Below, piece after piece: positions 1 to 7,586 of a DNA stretch of 55,453 nt. This stretch comes from Paludibacteraceae bacterium. GTDB taxonomy: Bacteria > Bacteroidota > Bacteroidia > Bacteroidales > Paludibacteraceae. Both the position numbers and the translations under genes were made by a program. The notes below the pieces were generated by a model. The model was not told the DNA's origin, searched no databases, and saw only the letters and a program-made list of their open reading frames with translations. The DNA lies in NCBI GenBank assembly GCA_017553575.1, contig JAFZKQ010000105.1:1-55453 (forward strand), in the 5' to 3' direction. How positions within the stretch are numbered: position 1 is the first letter of the stretch; each line of letters starts with the position of its first letter.

Positions 1-126
1 AGTTGTGTTTATGACTATGGTTATGTGAACAACGGTTTGATGTTGTTGGCTCCGATGGCGTTGATCCTCGTTGCCTGCATCATTTGGTTCCAACGTGCGC
101 GCAATAAGGATTTGCAAGAAAAATAA
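1..126 (+). CDS. nqrD: NQR subunit D, C-terminal end (partial)
   Basis: Only the last 41 codons are in the window. They encode a hydrophobic helix followed by a short basic tail (ending QRARNKDLQEK), as expected for the C-terminus of the membrane subunit NqrD of the Na+-translocating NADH:quinone oxidoreductase. The assignment rests mainly on position: nqrE starts 28 bp downstream on the same strand and nqrF follows, which is the conserved nqrA-F order. In the complex NqrD and NqrE are homologous membrane subunits that share an iron-sulfur centre. The start lies outside the window. Confidence 0.85.
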   Translation, partial: SCVYDYGYVNNGLMLLAPMALILVACIIWFQRARNKDLQEK

Positions 127-154
127 TTACATACCAATAAAAATCGAATAGAAT

Positions 155-787
155 ATGGAATGGGGACATTTTTTTAGTTTATTGATCCGCTCTATTTTTG
201 TGGATAATATGATTTTCGCATTTTTCCTTGGTATGTGTTCTTATTTGGCAGTATCAAAGAATGTGAAGACGGCGTTCGGTTTGGGCGTTGCGGTTACGTT
301 TGTGCTTTTGATTACGTTGCCTGTCAACTATTTGTTGCAGACAAAGGTCTTGGGTCCAGATTGTTTGGTGGAAGGAGTAGACTTGAGTTTCTTGAGTTTC
401 ATCCTTTTCATTGCCGTCATTGCGGGTATCGTTCAATTGGTGGAGATGATTGTGGAGCGTTTCTCTCCTAGTCTTTATGCATCATTGGGTATATTCTTGC
501 CGTTGATTGCTGTGAACTGTGCCATCATGGGTGCCTCTTTGTTCATGCAACAGCGCATTACGATGGATCCTTCAAGCACACAATACATCGGTGGTATAGC
601 TGATGCGATTGCTTACGCTTTGGGTTCTGGTATCGGATGGTTGTTGTCCATCGTCGGTTTGGCGGCTATCCGTGAGAAGTTGGTTTACTCGAATGTGCCT
701 GCTCCATTGAGGGGCTTGGGTATCACATTCATCACGGTAGGACTTATGGCAATGGCGTTTATGTGTTTCTCAGGTTTGAAGATTTAA
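155..787 (+). CDS. nqrE: Na+-translocating NADH:quinone reductase subunit E
   Basis: A 210-residue integral membrane protein with about six hydrophobic segments, the usual NqrE length. It belongs to the NQR complex, which oxidises NADH, reduces quinone and exports Na+ across the inner membrane. Cys28 (in FLGMCSYLA) and Cys122 (in IAVNCAIMG) sit where the family places the cysteines that, with NqrD, hold an intramembrane Fe-S centre. The family match and both cysteines are seen; the Fe-S role comes from family knowledge. It lies 28 bp after nqrD and 15 bp before nqrF, so it is clearly cotranscribed with them. Confidence 0.95.
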   Translation: MEWGHFFSLLIRSIFVDNMIFAFFLGMCSYLAVSKNVKTAFGLGVAVTFVLLITLPVNYLLQTKVLGPDCLVEGVDLSFLSFILFIAVIAGIVQLVEMIVERFSPSLYASLGIFLPLIAVNCAIMGASLFMQQRITMDPSSTQYIGGIADAIAYALGSGIGWLLSIVGLAAIREKLVYSNVPAPLRGLGITFITVGLMAMAFMCFSGLKI

Positions 788-802
788 AAGGAAAGGACTA
801 CA

Positions 803-2155
803 ATGGATAATATGAATTTAGTATTGGCGAGCATCGGGGTGTTCCTTGCGGTTATCCTCCTTCTCGTTATCATTTTGTTGGTAGCCAAAAATTATTTAGT
901 GCCGTCAGGTAAGGTGAAGATCACATTGAACGGCGAGGCTCCGCTTGAGGTCGATTCGGGCTCTTCTTTGCTTAGTACCCTTTCGGAGAAGGGTGTCTAC
1001 TTGCCATCGGCTTGTGGAGGTAAGGGAGCTTGTGGTCAATGCAAGTGTCAAGTCATCGACGGAGGTGGCGAGATCCTTCCTTCGGAGAAGGGATTCTTCT
1101 CTCGTAAGGAGCAAAAGGATCATTGGCGTTTGGGTTGCCAAGTGAAGGTGAAGAACGATATGGCTCTGAAGGTTTCGGAGTCTGTCTTGGGTGTAAAAGA
1201 GTGGGAGTGTGAGGTAATCTCCAATAGGAACGTGGCTTCCTTCATCAAGGAGTTCAAGGTGGCTCTTCCAAAGGGTGAGCACATGGACTTTATCCCAGGT
1301 TCTTATGCACAAATCAAGATTCCTGCATATGATATCAAATACGATGATTTTGATCGTTCTTTGATTGGTGATTTGTATGTCCCTACATGGTCAAGGTACG
1401 GAATGTTCGGCTTGCATCAGAAGAATACGGAGCCTACTATCAGAGCTTATTCTATGGCCAACTATCCGGATGAGGGTGATATCATCACGTTGACGGTTCG
1501 TATTGCAACTCCTCCGTTCAAGTCAAAATTTGTGATTGACCCTAAGACGGGTAAGCCTAAGATTGACCCTAAGACGAAACAGCCGATTCCTGCTCCTCCA
1601 CTAAAACCAGGAGAGAGTCAGTTCCAAGACGTTCCGTGTGGTATCGCTTCAACATACATCTTTAGCTTGAAGCCAGGCGACAAGGTTATCATGTCAGGTC
1701 CTTATGGAGAATTCCATCCAGAGTTCGATTCTAAGCGTGAGATGATCTGGGTCGGTGGTGGTGCCGGTATGGCTCCTCTTCGTGCTCAAATCATGCACAT
1801 GTTGAAGACGTTGCATACGACCGATCGTGAGATGCACTATTTCTATGGTGCGCGTGCTATAGACGAGGTCTTCATCTTGGAAGATTTCCTTGCCTTGGAG
1901 AAGGAGTTCTCTAATTTCCATTTCCATTTGGCTTTGGACCGTCCAGATCCTAAGGCTGATTCTTTGGGAATCAAATATACGGCGGGATTCGTTGCTCCAG
2001 TGATGGGCGATACCTATCTAAAGCAGCATGAGTCTCCAGAAGATATTGAGTACTATTTGTGCGGACCTCCGATGATGGCGCAGACGGTTATCGATTTGCT
2101 CCACAGCTTAGGCGTGGAAGACGATATGATCCGTTTCGACAATTTCGGTGGATAG
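803..2155 (+). CDS. nqrF: Na+-translocating NADH:quinone reductase subunit F
   Basis: A 450-residue electron-input subunit of NQR. It has one N-terminal transmembrane helix (about residues 6-28), then a plant-type [2Fe-2S] ferredoxin domain with ligands Cys71, Cys77, Cys80 and Cys112, then a ferredoxin-reductase-like FAD/NADH domain (RAYSMANYP for FAD; GGGAGMAPLR for NADH). An AAAGGAAAGGA ribosome-binding stretch precedes the ATG. The protein seems somewhat longer than usual. Part of the excess is a Lys/Pro-rich insert at about residues 244-273 that contains a tandem duplication (nt 1534-1576; see findings). It is the last gene of the operon and is followed by a strong terminator. Confidence 0.96.
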   Translation: MDNMNLVLASIGVFLAVILLLVIILLVAKNYLVPSGKVKITLNGEAPLEVDSGSSLLSTLSEKGVYLPSACGGKGACGQCKCQVIDGGGEILPSEKGFFSRKEQKDHWRLGCQVKVKNDMALKVSESVLGVKEWECEVISNRNVASFIKEFKVALPKGEHMDFIPGSYAQIKIPAYDIKYDDFDRSLIGDLYVPTWSRYGMFGLHQKNTEPTIRAYSMANYPDEGDIITLTVRIATPPFKSKFVIDPKTGKPKIDPKTKQPIPAPPLKPGESQFQDVPCGIASTYIFSLKPGDKVIMSGPYGEFHPEFDSKREMIWVGGGAGMAPLRAQIMHMLKTLHTTDREMHYFYGARAIDEVFILEDFLALEKEFSNFHFHLALDRPDPKADSLGIKYTAGFVAPVMGDTYLKQHESPEDIEYYLCGPPMMAQTVIDLLHSLGVEDDMIRFDNFGG

Positions 2156-2167
2156 TCGATGAATATG

Positions 2168-2203
2168 AAACTCCCTTGGAAAATTCTCAAGGGAGTTTTT
2201 TTT
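2168..2203 (+). terminator. Rho-independent terminator of the nqr operon
   Basis: AAACTCCCTTG pairs with CAAGGGAGTTT around an 8-nt loop, and a run of eight T follows. It lies 12 bp after the nqrF stop and separates nqr from the phosphatase promoter just downstream. Confidence 0.9.
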
Positions 2204-2212
2204 CTCTCTTGT

Positions 2213-2243
2213 TTTGTTTAATATTTGAAAATGTTTACCTTTG
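2213..2243 (+). promoter_or_regulatory. Consensus Bacteroidota promoter for the phosphatase gene
   Basis: TTTG (2213-2216), 19 nt, then TACCTTTG (2236-2243) matches the Bacteroidota primary-sigma consensus TTTG-N19-21-TAnnTTTG exactly. Transcription should start near 2250. That rules out the upstream in-frame ATG at 2225 and supports a start at 2291 or 2300. Confidence 0.75.
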
Positions 2244-2290
2244 TATCCAATAAGTGGTTTTCTGCATTATGGTGTTTGCGTAATGGTAAA

Positions 2291-3586
2291 ATGATGATAA
2301 TGAGAAAGTTTTTTTTGATATTGTACGCTTTCCTTTCTCCTTTGTTCATCCTCGATGCACAAACTACGAAGGAAGAAATCATGGCTGATTTGAATAAGGC
2401 AGGCAGTAATTATTGTGTCTATTCTCCGGGCCAGGATGCTCCTACGCGTTCCCCTAAAGGATATAAGCCTTTCTATATTAGCCATTATGGGCGTCATGGT
2501 TCGAGATATTATATCAGCGACATCGATTTCAAGAAAATGTACGATTTGTTGGATTCTGCTTCCAAGGCAAATTCGCTTACGCAGTTGGGCGAAGATGTCA
2601 AGTCTCGTTTTTGGACTATGTGGCAGGATATAGAAAATAAGGCGAGCGATTTGACGACGTTGGGCATGAAGCAGCATGCGGGAATCGCAGATAGAATGTA
2701 TCATCAGTATCCGTCACTTTTCACTAAGGATTCTTATGTGGATGCTCGTTCCACCACGAGGGCTCGTTGTGTGCTGAGCATGTCTTCTTTCTTGATTCGC
2801 CTGAAGGAGTTGAATCCGAAGTTGTCCGTCTCCATGAGTTCTAGTCATGTCAATGAACTCTATCTTTCCAATGAAGATGCCAAAGCGCGCGATGATCGCA
2901 TGAGGGATCCCGAGTGGAACAAAAAGTTTGGTCAGTTCCATTATGAACATATCCATCCTGATAGGTTGGTCTCTTCGATCTTCTCCAATCCGGAGTATGT
3001 CTCTAAGCATATTGACAAGGTTGCTTTTATGCGTAAACTTTATGACATTTCTTGCAGCCTTCAGGGTCTTGAACATTTGGATATTACTTTGACGGATTTG
3101 TTCACGAAAGAGGAGTTGTATGACAATTGGCTGGTTCAGAATGCTTGGTGGTATGCTTTTGCGGGTCCTTCGCCCATCAACGGAAAGGAGACGCCTTATG
3201 AGCAGATTCCTTTGTTGATAAATATTATTAACGAGGCGCAGGTGGCGATAAGGATGGGGACTCCGCAGGTTTCGTTGCGTTTCGGACATGACATTCCTCT
3301 GATGGGGTTGCTCGCTTTGATGCGGATAGACAACTGCTTCGTCGAGGAATACGACTTGAATGAGCTCCACAAGAAATGGTGTGACTTTAAAATCATACCG
3401 ATGGCTTCCAACCTTCAGATGGTCTTTTATAAGTCCAAGGGGGATGAACCGATTTTGGTCAAGTTCCTTTTGAATGAGAGGGAAGTGGGTATTCCGTTGT
3501 CGTCGGACCTTTATCCTTATTATAGGTGGGATGACGTGAAGGATTATTACGAATCCGTCATGAATCGTAGCGAAAAGCGTAACTAA
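2291..3586 (+). CDS. Secreted histidine-type phosphatase
   Basis: Histidine phosphatase superfamily, branch 2 (acid phosphatase/phytase/MINPP-like). The catalytic motif is RHGSR, with Arg68 and the nucleophile His69, and the distal proton-donor motif HD is at His333-Asp334 (FGHDIPLMG). A signal peptide (core RKFFLILYAFLSPLFIL) directs export to the periplasm or surface. About 431 residues. The frame opens at 2225, but that ATG lies inside the promoter, so 2291 (or 2300, beginning MRKFF) is the likely start. The gene is monocistronic, between the nqr terminator and purA. The substrate is unknown: phytate, sugar phosphates and general phosphomonoesters are all possible. MINPP enzymes carry HAE rather than HD, so an acid-phosphatase or phytase type fits slightly better. 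Confidence 0.85.
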   Translation: MMIMRKFFLILYAFLSPLFILDAQTTKEEIMADLNKAGSNYCVYSPGQDAPTRSPKGYKPFYISHYGRHGSRYYISDIDFKKMYDLLDSASKANSLTQLGEDVKSRFWTMWQDIENKASDLTTLGMKQHAGIADRMYHQYPSLFTKDSYVDARSTTRARCVLSMSSFLIRLKELNPKLSVSMSSSHVNELYLSNEDAKARDDRMRDPEWNKKFGQFHYEHIHPDRLVSSIFSNPEYVSKHIDKVAFMRKLYDISCSLQGLEHLDITLTDLFTKEELYDNWLVQNAWWYAFAGPSPINGKETPYEQIPLLINIINEAQVAIRMGTPQVSLRFGHDIPLMGLLALMRIDNCFVEEYDLNELHKKWCDFKIIPMASNLQMVFYKSKGDEPILVKFLLNEREVGIPLSSDLYPYYRWDDVKDYYESVMNRSEKRN

Positions 3587-3744
3587 AAGGCACAGAATTA
3601 GGCGTGTTTCTCAAAACTGTGAATTTTTAGAACGTGCCATGTGAGTAATAAGAAAAAATGTTATTACCTTTACAAATCGGAAATTTTGGGTCTTCCCGAA
3701 CGTTCCAATTTGGATTGAGTATTAATGCAATTTAAATACAAGTA

Positions 3745-5016
3745 ATGAAAGTAGATGTTTTATTAGGATTGCAATGGGGTGACGAAGGTAAAGGTAAGGT
3801 AGTAGATGTCCTTACTCCCAATTATGATATGGTCACTCGTTTCCAAGGCGGTCCCAATGCAGGACATACGTTGGAGTTTGAAGGTCAAAAGTATGTTTTG
3901 CGTTCAATTCCTTCAGGAATCTTCCAAGGTGGTAAAATCAATGTGATTGGTAATGGTGTCGTTCTTGATCCCGCTTTGTTCAAGCAGGAGGTAGAGGCAT
4001 TGGAGGCTTCCGGTCATAATCTTACGGAAAGATTGTTTATATCGAAGAAGGCTCATTTGATTTTGCCTACCCATCGTTTGCTCGACGCAGCATACGAATC
4101 GGCTAAGGGAAGTTCAAAGATCGGAACGACAGGAAAGGGTATTGGCCCTACTTATACAGATAAAATCAGTCGTAATGGTTTGAGGGTGGGTGACATCCTC
4201 TGCGGTTTCGAAAAGAAATATAAGGCAGCCATCGAGCGCCATAAGGAGATTTTGAGCCATTACAATATGCAGTACGACTTGGAGGCTATCGAAAAGGATT
4301 GGTTCGCTGGTGTTGAGAAACTGAAGCAGTTCCAATTCATCGACAGCGAATTTGTCGTAAATGACTATTTGTCTAACGGCAAGAGCGTTTTGGCTGAGGG
4401 TGCACAAGGTACTATGTTGGATATCGACTTTGGTTCTTATCCATTTGTGACTTCTTCCAATACGATTTGTGCTGGTGCTTGCACAGGCTTGGGTGTCGCT
4501 CCTCGTAACATTGGTGAGGTATATGGTATATTCAAAGCTTATTGTACGCGTGTGGGTAGCGGACCGTTCCCAACGGAGTTGAACGATGAGTTTGGTGATC
4601 GTCTTCGTAACCTTGGCCACGAGTTTGGTTCAGTAACGGGTCGTCCTCGTCGTTGTGGATGGGTTGATTTGGTTGCTTTGAAGTATGCCGTGATGATAAA
4701 CGGTGTTTCCCAACTGATCATGATGAAGAGCGATGTCTTGGATGACTTCGATACAATCAAGGCCTGTGTTGCTTATAAGGTGAATGGCGAGGAGACGGAC
4801 GAGTTCCCATTCGATATTACAGAAGGTGTGGAGCCTATCTATAAGGAGTTGCCAGGATGGAAGACGAACATGACGAAGATGAAGAGCGAGTCTGAGTTCC
4901 CTGAAAAGTTCAATGACTATTTGGATTTCTTGGAAGACTATTTGGAAGTGCCAATCAAGATTGTTTCGGTAGGTCCTGATCGTCAACAGACAATCATACG
5001 ATATGTAAATCAATAA
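3745..5016 (+). CDS. purA: Adenylosuccinate synthetase
   Basis: 423 residues, full family length. It converts IMP, aspartate and GTP to adenylosuccinate, the first committed step of AMP synthesis, in the cytosol. The N-terminal GTP-binding/catalytic motif LGLQWGDEGKGKVVD and the conserved GPNAGHT, GTTGKGIGPTY, EGAQGTMLDIDFG and SVTGRPRRCGW blocks are all present. It stands alone between the phosphatase and its own terminator. A TACCTTTA sequence at 3665-3672 is a possible -7 element, but no -33 TTTG accompanies it. Confidence 0.98.
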   Translation: MKVDVLLGLQWGDEGKGKVVDVLTPNYDMVTRFQGGPNAGHTLEFEGQKYVLRSIPSGIFQGGKINVIGNGVVLDPALFKQEVEALEASGHNLTERLFISKKAHLILPTHRLLDAAYESAKGSSKIGTTGKGIGPTYTDKISRNGLRVGDILCGFEKKYKAAIERHKEILSHYNMQYDLEAIEKDWFAGVEKLKQFQFIDSEFVVNDYLSNGKSVLAEGAQGTMLDIDFGSYPFVTSSNTICAGACTGLGVAPRNIGEVYGIFKAYCTRVGSGPFPTELNDEFGDRLRNLGHEFGSVTGRPRRCGWVDLVALKYAVMINGVSQLIMMKSDVLDDFDTIKACVAYKVNGEETDEFPFDITEGVEPIYKELPGWKTNMTKMKSESEFPEKFNDYLDFLEDYLEVPIKIVSVGPDRQQTIIRYVNQ

Positions 5017-5021
5017 GATTC

Positions 5022-5052
5022 AAAAAGGCTATCCGTTGGGTAGCCTTTTTTG
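5022..5052 (+). terminator. Rho-independent terminator of purA
   Basis: AAAAAGGCTA and TAGCCTTTTT form a stem around TCCGTTGGG, ending in a T run, 5 bp after the purA stop codon. Confidence 0.9.
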
Positions 5053-5111
5053 TTTTGATATTTTAATTTGGCATTTTACATCCGATAGTTTGGCTAACCA
5101 ATCTTTGGTGT

Positions 5112-5324
5112 GTTGCCTGAAAGGCATATCCTCCATAGCCTAGGGCAACGCCCTAGGGGAATGATGCATGTTAATACGCCCTAAAAGGGCAAAAGAAGGT
5201 ATGTTCAGATGTGAAAGAAGAAAATTGTTATTGTATTCTTTTGCCCCGTTGGGGCGCATGTTCGTCTGTGCGTGCCTCAGGGCGTTGCCCTAAGCTATGT
5301 ACAAGTTGGACTTTCAGTCCGTTG
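5112..5324. repeat. Nested palindromic intergenic repeat (large inverted repeat built of small hairpins)
   Basis: The gap after purA holds two long arms in inverted orientation (about 5112-5197 and 5236-5324). Each arm is itself made of small palindromes: CCTGAAAGG against GGACTTTCAGTCC, then CCTAGGGCAACGCCCTAGG against CAGGGCGTTGCCCTAAG, then CGCCCTAAAAGGGC against GCCCCGTTGGGGC. The edges also mirror each other (CATAGCC against AGCTATG, CAAAAGAA against TTCTTTTG). No reading frame of note lies here. It may be a REP/MITE-like element or an RNA-forming structure; no transposase is nearby. Confidence 0.7.
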
Positions 5325-5510
5325 TGAAATGAATCTCCTAATTATCTTCCTGCTTGCGAAATATGCAGATTTTTATGTGTGATTCTTTATATCTACGCGA
5401 GTCCCATTCTCTCCATTATCTACTATTTAGACAATCTCTCAATCCATTTTTTTGTCGTGAATCGTTTCTGTGTTTGTTATTTTGCTGAAAATTAGCGTCT
5501 TATTATTTTA

Positions 5511-5584
5511 TTGTGTATTTTTTACGCAATATATTTGTTTATTGTGTATTTCTTACATATATTTGTGGTGTAAATAATACACAA
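5511..5584. promoter_or_regulatory. Three operator-like palindromes upstream of the radical SAM-Nudix gene
   Basis: Three related imperfect palindromes share the form TTGTGTA-N5-TACRCAA. Site 1 is TTGTGTA-N5-TACGCAA (5511-5529), site 2 is TTGTGTA-N5-TACATAT (5542-5560), and site 3 is TGGTGTA-N5-TACACAA (5566-5584). Their centres are 31 and 24 bp apart. Site 2 lies inside the predicted promoter spacer, site 1 just upstream of it, and site 3 at the expected transcription start. This layout suggests binding of a dimeric repressor. The cognate protein is not known. Confidence 0.6.
5534..5565 (+). promoter_or_regulatory. Predicted promoter of the radical SAM-Nudix gene
   Basis: TTTG (5534-5537), 20 nt, TATATTTG (5558-5565): an exact match to the Bacteroidota promoter consensus. 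It gives a start near 5572 and a leader of about 35 nt before the ATG at 5608. It overlaps the operator-like palindromes. Confidence 0.65.
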
Positions 5585-5607
5585 TACTTAACTAAAACAT
5601 AAACGAT

Positions 5608-7434
5608 ATGAGGAGAGAAGATATAAAATATACGTGTGAAGAGTTGTTCGATATGGGAATCAAGTTCCATCACTACACCAATACGGCTTATCCGCTTCGT
5701 GTCAACTCTTTGGCTGAATATGAACTGCATGATGTGGAGAAAATTCGTGAGGTCGTTGCCCAAAATATTGCGAATCAGAAGGAGATGAATCTCTATGTGC
5801 ATATTCCTTACTGCAAGACACGTTGCAAGTTCTGTGAGTATGTTGTGATGAACGATCCTAATGAGGTGAGCCAAGATCGCTATACGGATTATCTGCTTCG
5901 CGAAATGGATATGTATAAGCAACTTATGGGGAATATTCCTGTGGTCGGCTATGATTTGGGCGGTGGTACGCCACTCTTCTTGAGTAAGGAGAATTTGAAA
6001 CGGATTACGGATAAGATCAAGAGTTTCAACTTCAAGGAAGGGGTTACGTGGAGTATTGAGACCACTCCTGTCATTGCCGCCAATGAGCCTGATAAGATCC
6101 GTTATGTGAAGGAATTGGGTTACGATAGAATCTCTATGGGTTTCCAAACGGTTTCTGAGAAATTGTTGGAGTCTTTGGGGCGAGAGGGGAGCGCAACCCT
6201 CTATGAACGGGCGGTCAAGAGCATTCGTGACGCAGGTTTTACTCGCTTGAACATTGACCTGATGTATGGTTTCTTGAACCAGACGGATGAGGATTTCGCC
6301 AATACGGTAAAATATACGATAGCCATGAATCCTGAATATGTCACGCTCTATCGTAACCGCTATAAAGGAACGAAGTTGGAGAAGGAGTCTCAGGGTGTAA
6401 GCCTCTTTAAGGCGAATCGTCAGTATGACATTGCTTACCGTTTGTTGAAGGAGGCAGGCTATGTGGCGAATGTGGGCAAGAACACTTTCAGTCGGGTGGC
6501 TGGCGACCTTGGTACCTCTGATTATTTGACGACGCGTGTGGTGAATGCAACCTCTTATATTGGGATGGGTTTGGGTGCCCAGTCTTTTGTTGGCAATTAT
6601 TTGGCGTATAATTTAGGCTGCGACAACCACAAAATGGACCGTTATTTTGCGGCTATTGATAGGAATGAGTTGCCTATCAATGATATAGCCGATATGCCAA
6701 CTGCAGAGGTGCGGGCTAAGGCTTTGTCTGTCATGTTCTATTTCGGTTTCATCTCCATGAAGGCTTATCAAAACCGTTTCAACGAGGATTTCAGGCGTGT
6801 CTTTGTCGAGGAGATCACTTATTTGGAGCAGAATGAGTTGATGCATTTTCAAGATGAGGATACCTTCATTTTGACGGAATATGGAGCGCACCACATCTAT
6901 GGCATTATCCCTCTTTTCTATAGCCAACGCTCTAAAGAGGAGATGTTTGAGATGGCAAATCGGATTCTCAATCCTTCTAAAGGGGAGTCCATTTATTTGG
7001 GTCAATACGACCGGAAGCAATACGACGCTCCGTCTGTGGCGGCCGATATGGTGGTGCTCTCAAAGGATAGGCGTCGAATCTTGTTGGTGACGAGGGGCAA
7101 TCATCCATTTGCCAACTGTTTGGCTCTGCCTGGCGGTTTCTATACGCCGGAGGATGACACGATAGAGCAGTGCGCCGTTCGTGAGTTGCAGGAGGAGACG
7201 GGTATCTCTGTGGCGACGGACGATCTGCAGTTGGTTAAGGTTTCAAGTGGAAAAAATAGGGATCCGCGAGGCTGGATTGTCTCTGTGGCCTACAAGGTGG
7301 TATTGCGTGAGGAGGCCAAACCATTGGCGAATAGCGATGTTATCATGTGTAAATGGTACGATGTGGATCAGTTGCCTAATTTGAAATTGGCTTTTGACCA
7401 TGAGCGGATTATTATAAAGGCATTAGAGGCATAG
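5608..7434 (+). CDS. Radical SAM (HemN/HemW/ChuW-like) protein fused to a C-terminal Nudix domain
   Basis: 608 residues. The N-terminal two thirds is a radical SAM enzyme of the coproporphyrinogen-oxidase-like superfamily. The [4Fe-4S]/SAM motif is CKTRCKFC (Cys69, Cys73, Cys76) within a HIPYC context, and GGGTPLFL, SMGFQTVS and YGFLNQTDEDF follow. A HemN-C-like region comes next (about 360-450). From about residue 470 there is a Nudix hydrolase domain, with LPGGFYTPEDD at about 507-517 and RELQEETGI ending at 533; the box has one extra residue compared with the classic GX5EX7REUXEEXGU. The tail motif DPRGWIVSVAY resembles ADP-ribose-type and NrtR-type Nudix domains, but the protein ends without the winged helix of NrtR. 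The reaction is not assignable: radical SAM tetrapyrrole chemistry or a heme chaperone role are options, and the fusion is unusual. Confidence 0.8.
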   Translation: MRREDIKYTCEELFDMGIKFHHYTNTAYPLRVNSLAEYELHDVEKIREVVAQNIANQKEMNLYVHIPYCKTRCKFCEYVVMNDPNEVSQDRYTDYLLREMDMYKQLMGNIPVVGYDLGGGTPLFLSKENLKRITDKIKSFNFKEGVTWSIETTPVIAANEPDKIRYVKELGYDRISMGFQTVSEKLLESLGREGSATLYERAVKSIRDAGFTRLNIDLMYGFLNQTDEDFANTVKYTIAMNPEYVTLYRNRYKGTKLEKESQGVSLFKANRQYDIAYRLLKEAGYVANVGKNTFSRVAGDLGTSDYLTTRVVNATSYIGMGLGAQSFVGNYLAYNLGCDNHKMDRYFAAIDRNELPINDIADMPTAEVRAKALSVMFYFGFISMKAYQNRFNEDFRRVFVEEITYLEQNELMHFQDEDTFILTEYGAHHIYGIIPLFYSQRSKEEMFEMANRILNPSKGESIYLGQYDRKQYDAPSVAADMVVLSKDRRRILLVTRGNHPFANCLALPGGFYTPEDDTIEQCAVRELQEETGISVATDDLQLVKVSSGKNRDPRGWIVSVAYKVVLREEAKPLANSDVIMCKWYDVDQLPNLKLAFDHERIIIKALEA

Positions 7435-7473
7435 ATTTTATGTCTCTCATAAATGGAAAATCATCTATTATGC

Positions 7474-7509
7474 AAAAGGGAACCCCCTGTTCTGAGAGGG
7501 TTCCCTTTT
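7474..7509. terminator. Bidirectional terminator between convergent genes
   Basis: AAAAGGGAACC and GGTTCCCTTTT form a strong stem with A and T runs on the outer sides. It serves the radical SAM gene (plus) and possibly the beta-galactosidase operon (minus), which ends at 7587. Confidence 0.85.
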
Positions 7510-7586
7510 AATTGCTACAGAAATCACATCATTCCCTTTGTCTGCTCTATTCTTTTGTCGAATTCTAAAGAGCACGAACGATCTTC

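Noticed and set aside
5112-5324. CRISPR array
   Set aside because: Repeated palindromes are present but have no constant repeat-spacer periodicity, and no cas genes are in the window.
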